A stretch of DNA of 64,000 nucleotides from Psychrobacillus psychrodurans (GCF_027563345.1 NZ_JAMKBK010000012.1); one strand, 5' to 3'. Positions 32,940 to 41,772 are shown, numbered from the stretch's first letter. Made by a program: numbers and translations. Notes: generated by a model not told the origin, from the letters alone.

Positions 32940-33485
32940 TTGTACCAAGACAATGAATTAGTTATCAGACCTATTAAGAATGAGGATTTAACTAGACTAT
33001 GGGAATTAATGTGCAAAGATGAAAAGCCAGAATGGAAAAAATGGGATGCCCCATATTATGAATATACATCTGTCCCATATGATACCTTTATGGAAAAGGC
33101 TGAATCATATATTAATCGAGAAAATTTCTGGGGAATTGAAGTAGATGGTGTGTTAAGAGGAATTGTTTCTTATTATTGGGAGCATGAGCCTTCTAAATGG
33201 TTGGAAATGGGCATTGGATTTCACGAAGCAGGTAGTTGGGGGAAAGGTTTAGGGACCCGTGCATTAAGCCTTTGGATGAATCACCTATTTACAACACTGC
33301 CACTTGTTCGCGTTGGCTATACAACTTGGTCAGGTAATCATCGTATGATTCGAGTTGGTGAAAAATTAGGTATGACAATGGAAGCCCGTATTCGAAAGGT
33401 ACGTATCTATAACGGGAAATACTACGATTCGATTCGTATGGGGATATTACGAGAAGAATGGGAAAGCTTCACAAACAACAATTAA
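32940..33485 (+). CDS. GNAT acetyltransferase (RimJ/RimL-like)
   Basis: About 181 residues. The GNAT core is visible in MGIGFHEAGSWGKGLGTRAL (motif A with G-K-G-L-G-T), GNHRMIRVGEKLGM and EARIRKVRIYNGKYYDS, typical of protein/small-molecule acetyltransferases of COG1670. TTG 32940 has AGAGGA 6 bases upstream and is preferred over ATG 32922, which lacks a spaced site. Substrate unknown. Confidence 0.82.
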   Translation: MYQDNELVIRPIKNEDLTRLWELMCKDEKPEWKKWDAPYYEYTSVPYDTFMEKAESYINRENFWGIEVDGVLRGIVSYYWEHEPSKWLEMGIGFHEAGSWGKGLGTRALSLWMNHLFTTLPLVRVGYTTWSGNHRMIRVGEKLGMTMEARIRKVRIYNGKYYDSIRMGILREEWESFTNNN

Positions 33486-33602
33486 TCCAAATTGTGTCGG
33501 TTAGTACAATATAATAAGGAATCCTCACACTTATTATAAGTAGAGTGGGACATTTATTGATATACTACTTAAATAATAATCTAATATGTAGGTGAAATCA
33601 GT

Positions 33603-33986
33603 ATGTTGTCCTTTATTTTAACCGTAAAAAGATTTCTAGAAGCTTTTGTTAAAGCTTTTAAAAATCCTATGTTCTTGTCTCTCTTTACTACGTTATTTCT
33701 AATCATTCTATCTGGTACACTCTTCTACACGAAAAAAGAAGGGTGGGGTGTCATAGATGCCATTTACTTTTGTGTTGTGAGTTTAATCCCAACTGGCGTA
33801 AATACAAACTTATCACCTGTTACCAGTTTAGGTAAAATATTTACAATGCTCTATCTGGTTGTAGGTACAGGAGTTATGTTTATAACTCTACTTACTTTAG
33901 GGAAAACAATGATTAATACAAAAGCTTTTGAAGAGAGAAAAACAGAGGGACAAAAGAAATTGAATGAGTATAGGGAGAAAAAGTAA
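33603..33986 (+). CDS. Two-TM ion-channel-like protein with atypical selectivity filter
   Basis: 127 residues with two hydrophobic helices flanking a re-entrant pore region, the layout of small bacterial potassium channels. After IDAIYFCVVSL the expected TVGYGD filter is replaced by IPTGVNTN, and the following LGKIFTMLYLVVGTGVMF is the usual inner helix start. K+ selectivity cannot be assumed. The ATG lies after an AGGTGA site. No RCK domain is attached. Monocistronic. Confidence 0.75.
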   Translation: MLSFILTVKRFLEAFVKAFKNPMFLSLFTTLFLIILSGTLFYTKKEGWGVIDAIYFCVVSLIPTGVNTNLSPVTSLGKIFTMLYLVVGTGVMFITLLTLGKTMINTKAFEERKTEGQKKLNEYREKK

Positions 33987-33999
33987 GTAAATGAGCATG

Positions 34000-34042
34000 A
34001 AAACCTAGGACTTCCAGTGGAATGCCTTGGTTTTTCTTTTTG
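34000..34042 (+). terminator. Terminator after the ion-channel gene
   Basis: AAAACCTAGG / CCTTGGTTTTT hairpin (one mismatch) with a T-rich tail. Confidence 0.7.
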
Positions 34043-34128
34043 TATATATTATTTTATTGAAATGTAAAGGAGAACTCTTTACTTTCAACGAACTAATTAC
34101 ATAGAGGAATAGTAAAAGGAGGAACACA

Positions 34129-34908
34129 ATGACATACGAATTAACAGATCACCTTGGTAGAAAAGTAGTTCTCCCTGAGTCGCCTAAACGTATTATTTCC
34201 ATATGCCCTGCTATTACCGAAACACTTTTCTCATTAGGGTTAGAAAAGGAAATTGTTGGCCGGACGAAATATTGTATATTCCCTAAAGGGATAGTTGACC
34301 AGGTGCAGATTGTTGGAGGAACGAAAGAGATCAATTTTGAGAAAGTCAAAGAGATTCAACCGGATCTTATTTTTGCTGAAAAAGAGGAAAATACAGAAGA
34401 AATAGTACTGGAACTTGAAAAAATAGCACCTGTTTTTGTGTTAGAGGTAAAATCCATACAGAATGCTTATAGATTTATTACTACATTAGGTGAAGTTACA
34501 GCAACTACAATGACTGCAAAACTTCTCCTAACAGCCTGTCAAAAATCTTTTCAGTCTATAAAAAGTAGAGAGAACGGTAAAGCTACATATGTTATTTGGC
34601 GAAAACCTTATATGGTCGTTGGTGGTACAACTTACATAAATGACGTACTACAAGTAATGGGCTTTGAAAATCCTTTTACAAATGAAGAATCGAGATATCC
34701 TACAGTAACAAATGAACAGCTTACAAATGCCAATCTGGATAAACTTTTTCTTGCCTCTGAACCATTCCCATTTCAACAAAAGCATTTAGCTGAGTTTCAA
34801 GCATTTCTCCCAAATACAGAAATAATATTAGTCGATGGTGAAATGTTTTGGTACGGCTCTAGAATGCTTGTGGCTGGAGAGTATCTAGCAGAATTAGTGA
34901 ATAACTAA
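34129..34908 (+). CDS. BtuF-like helical-backbone metal receptor, cytosolic
   Basis: 259 residues with the class III substrate-binding protein fold of BtuF-type receptors: VLPESPKRIISICPAITE at the start, PDLIFAEKEENTEEIV for the central lobe, and WYGSRMLVAGEYLAEL near the end. There is no signal peptide or lipobox; the protein starts MTYELTDHLG, so it appears to stay in the cytosol. No ABC transporter genes are adjacent. AGGAGG precedes the ATG. It could bind a corrinoid or siderophore intracellularly. Confidence 0.8.
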   Translation: MTYELTDHLGRKVVLPESPKRIISICPAITETLFSLGLEKEIVGRTKYCIFPKGIVDQVQIVGGTKEINFEKVKEIQPDLIFAEKEENTEEIVLELEKIAPVFVLEVKSIQNAYRFITTLGEVTATTMTAKLLLTACQKSFQSIKSRENGKATYVIWRKPYMVVGGTTYINDVLQVMGFENPFTNEESRYPTVTNEQLTNANLDKLFLASEPFPFQQKHLAEFQAFLPNTEIILVDGEMFWYGSRMLVAGEYLAELVNN

Positions 34909-35001
34909 GAGCAATCCCTAGAGCTTTCAGGATAGTATAAAACTCATTGAAGGAAAACGAATTAATTTAAAAAGACTTTTAAATTGAGAGTGGGGATTAT
35001 T

Positions 35002-35532
35002 TTGTTGTTTCAAAATGGGAATTTAAAAGTTCGTAAATTAGAAAAAAAGGATAATTACCTGTTAGCAAGATGGCTTTCGAACCCGTCAGTTCTTGAATTT
35101 TATGAAGGCAGAGACAATCCTTTTGATTTAGATAAAGTTAATAAAGTCTTTTATGATTCCGAAGATGATGAATTTAAATGCATTGTAGAATTTGATGGTA
35201 ACGAAATAGGATATATTCAATTCTATCTTTTGGATGATGAAACGAAAAAAGAATATGGATATTTTGACGAAAATATTTATGGTACAGATCAATTTATAGG
35301 TGAAGTAGAGTATTGGAATAGAGGGATTGGAACATTCCTTGTTACATCAATGGTTAAATTTTTAATCGAACATAAAAAGGCTGACCGAGTAATTATGGAC
35401 CCTCAAATAAGAAATGCAAGGGCTATAAAATGCTATCAGAAATGTGGTTTTAAAAAAGTTAAAATACTTCCTAAGAACGAGTTACACGAAGGAGTATATC
35501 AGGATTGTTGGTTGATTGAATATCAATTATGA
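35002..35532 (+). CDS. GNAT acetyltransferase, AAC(6')-like
   Basis: About 176 residues, paralogous to the gene at 30848. It has ENIYGTDQFIGEVEYWNRG, GIGTFLVTSM and CYQKCGFKKVKIL, the pattern of AAC(6')-like acetyltransferases. TTG 35002 follows GTGGGG by 6 bases; an in-frame TTG at 34984 has no ribosome binding site. Aminoglycoside activity is possible but not shown. Confidence 0.82.
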   Translation: MLFQNGNLKVRKLEKKDNYLLARWLSNPSVLEFYEGRDNPFDLDKVNKVFYDSEDDEFKCIVEFDGNEIGYIQFYLLDDETKKEYGYFDENIYGTDQFIGEVEYWNRGIGTFLVTSMVKFLIEHKKADRVIMDPQIRNARAIKCYQKCGFKKVKILPKNELHEGVYQDCWLIEYQL

Positions 35533-35647
35533 TTATATTTTTAAGTAACGAGGGACTTTTATTGCTAAATGACCATATATATATGAGACATCTAACTGGA
35601 GTGCCGAACATTTCGTAAATTTTGTACATTAAGGGAAGTTTAAGCTG

Positions 35648-35688
35648 AAAAAGTCGTATTCCTGTACGATAAGGAACCGACTTTTTTG
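35648..35688. terminator. Bidirectional terminator between GNAT and DinB genes
   Basis: AAAAAGTCG / CGACTTTTTT with an inner TTCC/GGAA pairing (35648-35656 with 35678-35687). Confidence 0.82.
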
Positions 35689-35721
35689 TATTTAGCTTGT
35701 TAAACTATAGGGCTAGTTGAC

Positions 35722-36222
35722 CTAACTCTGATACCAATATAAAGACAAGTCATTCATTGTAGAAGCGTACCCCTGTTGTCTTAACATAGTTGTTATGTTA
35801 CCTCGGTGATAAGTACCATGATTAGTAACATGAAACAAAATTTCTGAGTAAGCAGTTTCTCTAGCACCTGACCATGGATTATTCAAATTAATTTTTTGTT
35901 CCAAATCTTTTTGACTATTCATCCATTTTTCATACTGAGATGCCAGTTCTTCAAATGACTCTACAAATTCATCTACAGAAAATAGATTAGTCTTTTCTAA
36001 TAAAGCTATAGAAGCTTCTAATGCTTCTTTCATGTCAAACCCTTTAAGCACTTGTAACCACATAACGTCTACCACATAGATGTGACTAAAAGTTTGAGCA
36101 ATATTTGGATAGGAACTGCTAACCTCTTCATATAGGACATTGCTTGGTAATTCTTTTACTCTTTCTAGTAACACCTTATTAGCCCAAATATGGTAATTAT
36201 ACATATTGTTTGCATGATGCAT
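35722..36222 (-). CDS. DinB family protein
   Basis: 166 residues forming a four-helix bundle. The three metal-ligand histidines of the DinB/YfiT fold are visible: one in QTFSHIYVVD and two in FHVTNHGTYHRG. Members are metal-dependent enzymes or thiol-transferase-like proteins; the exact reaction is unknown. ATG 36222 is preceded by GGAGTAGAGG with somewhat long spacing. Confidence 0.83.
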   Translation of the reverse strand: MHHANNMYNYHIWANKVLLERVKELPSNVLYEEVSSSYPNIAQTFSHIYVVDVMWLQVLKGFDMKEALEASIALLEKTNLFSVDEFVESFEELASQYEKWMNSQKDLEQKINLNNPWSGARETAYSEILFHVTNHGTYHRGNITTMLRQQGYASTMNDLSLYWYQS

Positions 36223-36295
36223 TTAACCTCTACTCCTTTTTTGTTTTAAACTTGGTACTTGTTTATTATAAAAAAAGATATATGACAGCAGCTTG

Positions 36296-37210
36296 TCATA
36301 CATCTTGATAAACTTTTATTAATTTTTTTGCCTCATCTATTATAATTGATTGCAGTTCCACAGGTTTTATAATTTTAGCTCCACTTCCAAAGCTTAAAAG
36401 AATAGATTTAAGCCACCCAGCATGTAGAGGTTTATAAACAGAAAATGTAAATGTCATACTTCCATCCCCGTTAATGACTTTTGAGGAATTCTGGAATTGG
36501 TCTAATACTTCTGCTAAGGAGTTAGGATTTACCCAGATTACTACATCTTCAAACCCATCTATATTATTATTTGAATAAGACAATTCATCTTTAATTTCAT
36601 GATTTTGTAGAAAGTTTTCTTTTGTTAGAGTTATACTCATCATACGCGATACTCTGAATTCTCTATAATTATGACGTTCTCTGCAATAGCCATATAAATA
36701 CCAGTTACGAAACTTATAGTGAAGGTGAATAGGTTCTAATTGTCGTGATGTAAGTTCATTTTTATTACTTACATAATCAAACCTGATCACCCTTTGATCA
36801 TTTATAGCATTCCTTAGATCTATTAATGAGTTTGGTTCTGTCCTATTGCTTTCCAAGTCAACCAATAAAGTCTTATTGCTGCTATTTGTATCTAATAGTT
36901 TTAATCTATCTATCGTTTGTTCAACTTCCTTGTCTTCAAAAATACTTAACAAACTACTTAACACTGTTATAAGATTCAATACGTCATAAGAACCAATTAA
37001 GCTTTTATCAAATTTATAACCTTCTATTATACCGAATCCACCGTTAGTACCTTGGTATGAAACAACTGGTATTCCAGCCGCACAAATAGCTTCGATGTCT
37101 CTGTAAATTGTCCGCGATGATACTTGAAATTCATTAGCTAAACTAGATGCGGACAAAACTTCATTATGTAATAGCTTAAATACAATTGATATCAAACGCT
37201 CTAACTTCAA
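36296..37210 (-). CDS. YafY-type WYL-domain transcriptional regulator
   Basis: 304 residues. The N-terminal winged HTH (LVISIVFKLLHNEVLSASSL-type start, then FQVSSRTIYRDIEAICAAG) is followed by a WYL domain with KFRNWYLYGYCRERHNYREF and a C-terminal extension. WYL domains bind nucleic-acid-derived ligands. It lies 21 bases downstream of the YdeI-like gene and may be co-transcribed with it. Confidence 0.87.
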   Translation of the reverse strand: MKLERLISIVFKLLHNEVLSASSLANEFQVSSRTIYRDIEAICAAGIPVVSYQGTNGGFGIIEGYKFDKSLIGSYDVLNLITVLSSLLSIFEDKEVEQTIDRLKLLDTNSSNKTLLVDLESNRTEPNSLIDLRNAINDQRVIRFDYVSNKNELTSRQLEPIHLHYKFRNWYLYGYCRERHNYREFRVSRMMSITLTKENFLQNHEIKDELSYSNNNIDGFEDVVIWVNPNSLAEVLDQFQNSSKVINGDGSMTFTFSVYKPLHAGWLKSILLSFGSGAKIIKPVELQSIIIDEAKKLIKVYQDV

Positions 37211-37231
37211 TTCTCTTTTCCTATCCTTTCC

Positions 37232-37801
37232 TCAATAATTGATCAAGCGACCATTGTCATTCCATTGACCGTACATTTTATTTTCTCTAGTATTTTCAAT
37301 AAACTTATCCAATCTTTTATTAAAGACTTCAGGTTCATTTCTATTGCTTTGTATTGTATCAATTCTAATCCTCCTGTATAGTTCAGGAAAATTAATGAAG
37401 TTCTCATATAACTGGTCATCTTCTTTCAAACGAGTTTCAATATCTTTATCTATAGTAAAAGATTCAAGTCTCATATCAGGGAGAATTCTCAGTCCTTCTT
37501 CTTTCATCCAGCCTAATTTATCTAATCTCCTTACCCTTTCTAAATTTAATTGTGTCCAATTACTTTTTTGCTTTCTTGGGGAAAGCCTTTGGGCTAGTTC
37601 AGTATCTGATATTTTCTTCTTTATGCCATCAATCCATCCAAAACATAGTGCTTCTTCAACTGCATCTAAATACTGGATGACTTCTGATTGTTCATTCATA
37701 CTTACTATTACCCAACAAAAAAATTCTGTTTTTGAATTTTCCTCAAACCAAACTCTTAAATCCGACCTTGTCTTAATTCTAATTAAATTATTAATTTCCA
37801 T
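37232..37801 (-). CDS. YdeI/OmpD-associated family protein
   Basis: 189 residues with the YdeI pattern: ALCFGWIDGIKKKISDTELA, QRLSPRKQKSNWTQLNLERV and GWMKEEG, with YGQWNDNGR near the C-terminus. In Bacillus the family is linked to cationic peptide resistance. ATG 37801 was chosen over ATG 37813, though both starts have poor ribosome binding site spacing (AAAGG upstream), so the first four residues are uncertain. First gene of a unit with the WYL regulator. Confidence 0.82.
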   Translation of the reverse strand: MEINNLIRIKTRSDLRVWFEENSKTEFFCWVIVSMNEQSEVIQYLDAVEEALCFGWIDGIKKKISDTELAQRLSPRKQKSNWTQLNLERVRRLDKLGWMKEEGLRILPDMRLESFTIDKDIETRLKEDDQLYENFINFPELYRRIRIDTIQSNRNEPEVFNKRLDKFIENTRENKMYGQWNDNGRLINY

Positions 37802-38001
37802 TTTTATACTCATCCTTTCTAAACAAAATATTTGTACCAAGTATAACTGTTTTGCTTAGTTTATTAGAAATACAAAATGACTACGGGTCTTATCCTGATT
37901 TCACTAACGCCCACAGTTTAGTTGGAAATGGGAGAGGGTTCTGTTCCATGATTATAATCGGTGTTTAAATATTTTTTAATAATAACTTAGCACAATAGAA
38001 A

Positions 38002-38054
38002 TACAAAAACACCGAATAGATCCACTTTTCTACAAGTGTACACTATTCGGTGTT
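38002..38054 (-). terminator. Terminator after ridA
   Basis: A 12-bp stem, AACACCGAATAG / CTATTCGGTGTT (38008-38019, 38043-38054), with an inner CACTT/AAGTG pairing; TTTTTG follows on the minus strand. Confidence 0.82.
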
Positions 38055-38097
38055 CGGTTCAATCAAGTTGCTACCTTTAATGTAAGATTTAGTTTAC

Positions 38098-38481
38098 TTA
38101 ATCGGTGTGCGCGACAGCTCTTACCTCAATCAGTTGCTCTGGGAACGCCAAGTAAGTCACGCCGATACAGCTGCCGGCTGGACGATGCTCTCCTATATAT
38201 TCCTTAAACAGTCCAATGACTTGCTCGAAATGCTCTTGAGGATTTGTTAGATAGAGTTCAACATATGCAATGTTTGACTTCGTTACACCAAATCCCTCCA
38301 GTACACGGTCGAGATTTTCAAGGGTTTGTCGTGCCTGTGCTTCTATGTCACCTTCGCCTACGAACACCCCCTCCTGATTGTGGGAAAATTGTCCTGAAAT
38401 GTAAATAGTGTCGTTGACGCTGTATCCTTGGGTAATTCCATGATCCCAAAGATTGTGGTTGTAGGTTTTAACATTAGCCAT
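38098..38481 (-). CDS. RidA family (YjgF/YER057c/UK114) protein
   Basis: 127 residues of the RidA barrel. Substrate-pocket residues include the Arg in EHRPAGSCIGV and the Glu in IEVRAVAHTD; the usual RxxP-to-S order is kept. RidA proteins deaminate reactive imine or enamine intermediates. It is divergent from an HxlR regulator, which probably controls it. GC content and codon choice are visibly higher than in the neighbours, which may indicate recent transfer. Confidence 0.87.
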   Translation of the reverse strand: MANVKTYNHNLWDHGITQGYSVNDTIYISGQFSHNQEGVFVGEGDIEAQARQTLENLDRVLEGFGVTKSNIAYVELYLTNPQEHFEQVIGLFKEYIGEHRPAGSCIGVTYLAFPEQLIEVRAVAHTD

Positions 38482-38588
38482 TACTTTTTCTCTCCTTTAT
38501 TTTAAAGTAAATTAAGTATAGAATGAACAGAAACAAATAAATAGTACGCACATTTTTGGTAGCTACTGTCAGAAAGGATAGTGTCAAC

Positions 38589-38927
38589 ATGAGTATGGCT
38601 GATTATAAAGAAAAGGGGAATATCCAGGAAACGCCTTTTGGATATACATTATCAGTGATTGGTGGTAAATGGAAAATGCTCATCCTCTACCTACTAGCAG
38701 AAAAACAACCTGTTCGTTTTAATGAAATGAAAAGAATAATAGGAGCTATTACCTTTAAAACGTTAAGTTCACAACTTAAAGAGTTGGAAGCAGACGGGAT
38801 GGTTTTACGGAAGGAGTATCCTCAAATCCCTCCTAAAGTTGAGTACAGTCTCACACATAAAGCAACTACTCTATTACCTGTTTTGGAACAGTTATGTGAA
38901 TGGGGAGAAAAAAACAGCAATAATTAA
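38589..38927 (+). CDS. HxlR family transcriptional regulator
   Basis: 112 residues with the winged HTH of HxlR/MarR-like repressors: GGKWKMLILYLLAEKQPVRF, FKTLSSQLKELEADGMVLRK and PPKVEYSLTHK. ATG 38589 has AAAGGAT upstream; a longer frame from 38556 has no ribosome binding site. It is divergent from ridA. A local regulator of that gene is the simplest reading. Confidence 0.85.
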   Translation: MSMADYKEKGNIQETPFGYTLSVIGGKWKMLILYLLAEKQPVRFNEMKRIIGAITFKTLSSQLKELEADGMVLRKEYPQIPPKVEYSLTHKATTLLPVLEQLCEWGEKNSNN

Positions 38928-39345
38928 CTTCCATTTATTTAGCTGTTTAAGTTTTTAACTCCTTAATAAGTGTGATGAGAAGAGAGAGCTCTATTTTAAT
39001 GGGGCTTTTTTACTTACCCAAAATTTTAGTTAGTCTAACTCTTTTCAGTAGTACATGATCATCTGGACATATTGCATGAACTCCATGAACTTTTGCCTCA
39101 ACAATATACAAATAATCCGATGATCAATACAACTAACTATCTAGCATATTAATTGAAAAATTTAACGTAGTTTTGTAACACAATAAAAACTAGCAGCAGT
39201 TCAAAATCCTAATTGATATTTTAATCATATTATTGTTATAACCGTGTTTCACTTACTTTTACACGATTCATGAAATAAGGTGCCTTTTTGAAGAAGGAAT
39301 CGTTATAACATTTGTTGAAATAAAAGTATAAAGGAGACTATTTTA
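38928..39345. other. Gene-poor region with a possible decayed gene fragment on the minus strand
   Basis: A 37-codon open stretch on the minus strand (about 39010-39121), reading SSDYLYIVEAKVHGVHA and then LLKRVRLTKILGK, has coding-like composition but no ribosome binding site or start, so it may be a remnant. A weak T-rich hairpin near 38986-39011 could end HxlR transcription. The remainder is AT-rich without features. Confidence 0.3.
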
Positions 39346-39378
39346 GTGAAATTATGTTCTATGAAGGAGGGAACCTAT

Positions 39379-39978
39379 TTGAGTCAGTTATTGTTTGCTG
39401 AACCACCTGTCTTAGAGAGTGAAAGCATCATACTCAGGCCTTTACAACAAGAGAATGCAAAATATTTATTTTCTATTAGCTACCCTGAAGTTTGGACTTA
39501 TATGTTTGGTGCAATTAATTCGGAAACTGAAATGGAAAAACATGTGTCAAAAAAAATTCTACTTCGCAATCAAATGACAGCATTACCGTTTGTGGTTGTT
39601 TTAAAAGAAACAAATGAAATTATAGGAAGTACAAGTATTTATGATATCAACCTAAGTCAGAAGTCATGTGAAATAGGAGCAACTTGGTATGCAGGTAACT
39701 TTTTAGGGACTTTTGTCAATTTGGAGTGTAAGTACCTACTACTCAAATATTGTTTCGAGGAATTAAAGATGATAAGAGTACAATTTAAGACAGATGAGAG
39801 AAATATCCGTTCTCAAAAAGCTATCAAACGCTTAGGAGCTACTAAAGAAGGTATCTTAAGGAAAGAAAGAATTCTTGAAAACGGATATATTAGAAATGCA
39901 GTTATATACTCAATTACCGATGATGATTGGGTAAAAGTAAAACAGCTGATAATAGAAAAAAGCATGAGAACAAAATAG
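39379..39978 (+). CDS. GNAT acetyltransferase (RimJ/RimL-like)
   Basis: About 199 residues. SESIILRPLQQENAKYLFSI opens the GNAT fold, NEIIGSTSIYDINLS gives the beta4 strand, and QKAIKRLGATKEGILRKE gives the acceptor-side helix. Two starts have good ribosome binding sites: GTG 39346 (AAAGGAG) and TTG 39379 (AAGGAGG, 7 bases). TTG removes a non-conserved 11-residue leader, so it is preferred. Substrate unknown. Confidence 0.8.
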   Translation: MSQLLFAEPPVLESESIILRPLQQENAKYLFSISYPEVWTYMFGAINSETEMEKHVSKKILLRNQMTALPFVVVLKETNEIIGSTSIYDINLSQKSCEIGATWYAGNFLGTFVNLECKYLLLKYCFEELKMIRVQFKTDERNIRSQKAIKRLGATKEGILRKERILENGYIRNAVIYSITDDDWVKVKQLIIEKSMRTK

Positions 39979-40012
39979 TTGAACAGGAATTGCGCTATTA
40001 GTGAGGAATTAT

Positions 40013-40465
40013 ATGAAATATGAGGTAAAACATATATATAATCTATTGAATGTTGATTTGGATAGTTTAGTAAATCAAAGCAAAGGTGAAGGCTTTCGTT
40101 TTGTAGAAAGATTAATAATAGATTATAAAAATGGTAGGAATACTTTTAACCATTTTGGAGAAGGTTTATTTGGTGTATTTAACGAAGAAGATATACTTGT
40201 TGCTATTGGTGGATTAAATAAAGACCCATTTTCTAATGAACCACATATTGGCAGACTGAGAAGATTTTATGTCAGCAAAGAGTATAGGAGAATTGGTATA
40301 GGGAGTCTATTGTTAAAAAGGATAATTGACGAAGCAAAAGGTTATTATAAAATTTTGGTGCTTCACACTGATTCCGAACAGGCTGATGAATTTTATTCAT
40401 CTATTGGATTCTCAAAAGGAAAACTTTATCTAAATTCAAGTCACTTTATGGAGTTCAAAAACTAA
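40013..40465 (+). CDS. GNAT acetyltransferase
   Basis: 150 residues with a compact GNAT domain: GRLRRFYVSKEYRRIGIGSL is motif A, and LHTDSEQADEFYSSIGF is the motif B region. ATG 40013 follows GAGG by 6 bases. It lies 35 bases downstream of the previous GNAT gene, so the pair may be an operon. Substrate unknown. Confidence 0.82.
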   Translation: MKYEVKHIYNLLNVDLDSLVNQSKGEGFRFVERLIIDYKNGRNTFNHFGEGLFGVFNEEDILVAIGGLNKDPFSNEPHIGRLRRFYVSKEYRRIGIGSLLLKRIIDEAKGYYKILVLHTDSEQADEFYSSIGFSKGKLYLNSSHFMEFKN

Positions 40466-40575
40466 AGTGTTATTCAATTAACTTGTTCTTTAGTAGAAGA
40501 GATAGGTAGAAAATGAGCCAAGAAATACTTCTCTTAGTACATTTAATTATTCAATTTGTTATCTGAAGTTGGCAT

Positions 40576-40714
40576 GAGAAGGGTACAGCGCTGACCAACA
40601 AGATGTAAGTCGCAGCCGTTGCCACACGGAGTTGCGCTCTTATCTTTCGTTCCGTAGTAAGACTTTCACAGTGATTTGTAGGCTCACCGCTTACCCTGTG
40701 GAAAGCACCCTTCT
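40576..40714. repeat. Palindrome-ended intergenic repeat element (REP/MITE-like)
   Basis: Terminal inverted repeats AGAAGGGT / ACCCTTCT bound a GC-richer stretch of about 140 bases. The 3' end (GGCTC...TGTGGAAAGCACCC) resembles that of the element at 51761-52068, and the left half shares ordered blocks with 13100-13200. The family recurs in non-coding gaps of Bacillaceae chromosomes. It sits in the 330-base gap between the GNAT and DUF3817 genes; the rest of the gap shows nothing. Confidence 0.6.
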
Positions 40715-40795
40715 ATAATGTAGTTCAGCAGGATTATTAGATAGATTTTATTCTTCAAAATACTAGAATCTCTTGACTTACAGACATGAATATTT

Positions 40796-41101
40796 TTAGT
40801 TTTGGAACCGCGTTTCCATCTTTTTTAATTGCCAGTCATAAAAAAAGTTTCCAAAAGGAATAAATGCTACTGCCAAAGCTAACATAGACCAAATAATATT
40901 CCATCTTAATCGAATTTGTGCATATAAAATAACAAGCACATACGACACAAAGATAAAACCATGTACTGAGCCAGCTATTGTAACCGCCATTGGTATATCC
41001 ATCCAATACTTTAATGGCATCGCTATAAATAGGAGGATTACTAGGGAAATACCATCTAAAATGCCGGCAATCCTTAATTGTCCAAGTGTCGTTTTAATCA
41101 T
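40796..41101 (-). CDS. DUF3817 domain-containing membrane protein
   Basis: 101 residues with three transmembrane helices. The family elements GQLRIAGILDGISLVILL and AGSVHGFIFVSYVL are present. The family is of unknown function and is often linked to transporters. The gene follows the PhnA-like gene on the same strand. GAGGGTG precedes ATG 41101. Confidence 0.83.
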   Translation of the reverse strand: MIKTTLGQLRIAGILDGISLVILLFIAMPLKYWMDIPMAVTIAGSVHGFIFVSYVLVILYAQIRLRWNIIWSMLALAVAFIPFGNFFYDWQLKKMETRFQN

Positions 41102-41124
41102 ATATTACACCCTCAATTCTTTAG

Positions 41125-41466
41125 TTATATCTTTTTCACAAATTCCGATTTTAGTTTCATCGCACCGAACCCATCAATTTTACAGTCGATGTTATGATCT
41201 CCTTCTACTAAGCGGATACTTTTTACCTTCGTACCTTGTTTCAATGTAGAGGAACTACCCTTTACCTTTAAGTCTTTAATAACCGTTACTGCATCCCCGT
41301 CATTTAAGACATTTCCATTAGAGTCTTTTACAATTTGTTGTTCCTCATTACTATCGCCTACTGACTGTTGCGACCATTCGTGTGCACATTCCGGACAAAC
41401 AAAGTTACTTCCATCTTCATATGTATACTCTGAATTACATTTCGGACAATTTGGTAAAGCTTCCAT
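41125..41466 (-). CDS. phnA: PhnA/YjdM family zinc-ribbon protein
   Basis: 113 residues. A zinc ribbon (LPNCPKCNSEYTYED, then VCPECAHEW) is followed by the PhnA C-terminal beta domain with KDSNGNVLNDGDAVTVIKDL and KVKGSSSTLKQGTKV. The family was first linked to phosphonate use, but many members sit in unrelated contexts. ATG 41466 has GGAGG upstream at a long 12-base spacing; upstream in-frame codons are not conserved. Confidence 0.88.
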   Translation of the reverse strand: MEALPNCPKCNSEYTYEDGSNFVCPECAHEWSQQSVGDSNEEQQIVKDSNGNVLNDGDAVTVIKDLKVKGSSSTLKQGTKVKSIRLVEGDHNIDCKIDGFGAMKLKSEFVKKI

Positions 41467-41622
41467 AATATTATTATTCCTCCATTCACTATTAATCTCC
41501 ATTCTAATGCATTGCTTGCCTCCATTCAACCACTTACTGGCCCTAGTAGGTGTCTAGATGTTTACTATATTCTTCCTATGGGTACCTAAACTATAAGACT
41601 ATAACGGCAGGAGTGAACTAAA

Positions 41623-41772
41623 ATGGAAGAAGAGAAACGCGTAGAAGTGCGCCGCGAAGAAAGAACAGATTCTGGAATGGTTGGTGCCACTTTCATCAAA
41701 TATGCCGCATACTTAATAATATTCTTTGGTGTCCTTTGGTTCTTAATCTCATATGTATTTCCAATGTTTTAA
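41623..41772 (+). CDS. Small single-TM membrane protein
   Basis: 49 residues: a charged, Glu/Arg-rich N-terminus (EEEKRVEVRREERTDS) and one transmembrane helix (YAAYLIIFFGVLWFLISYV). GGAG lies 9 bases before ATG 41623. I do not recognise it, but the helix polarity and ribosome binding site support a real gene. It is transcribed away from phnA. Confidence 0.65.
   Translation: MEEEKRVEVRREERTDSGMVGATFIKYAAYLIIFFGVLWFLISYVFPMF

Noticed and set aside
30848..35532. Confirmed aminoglycoside resistance genes
   Set aside because: The similarity to AAC(6') is at the family level only; the substrate cannot be inferred from sequence.
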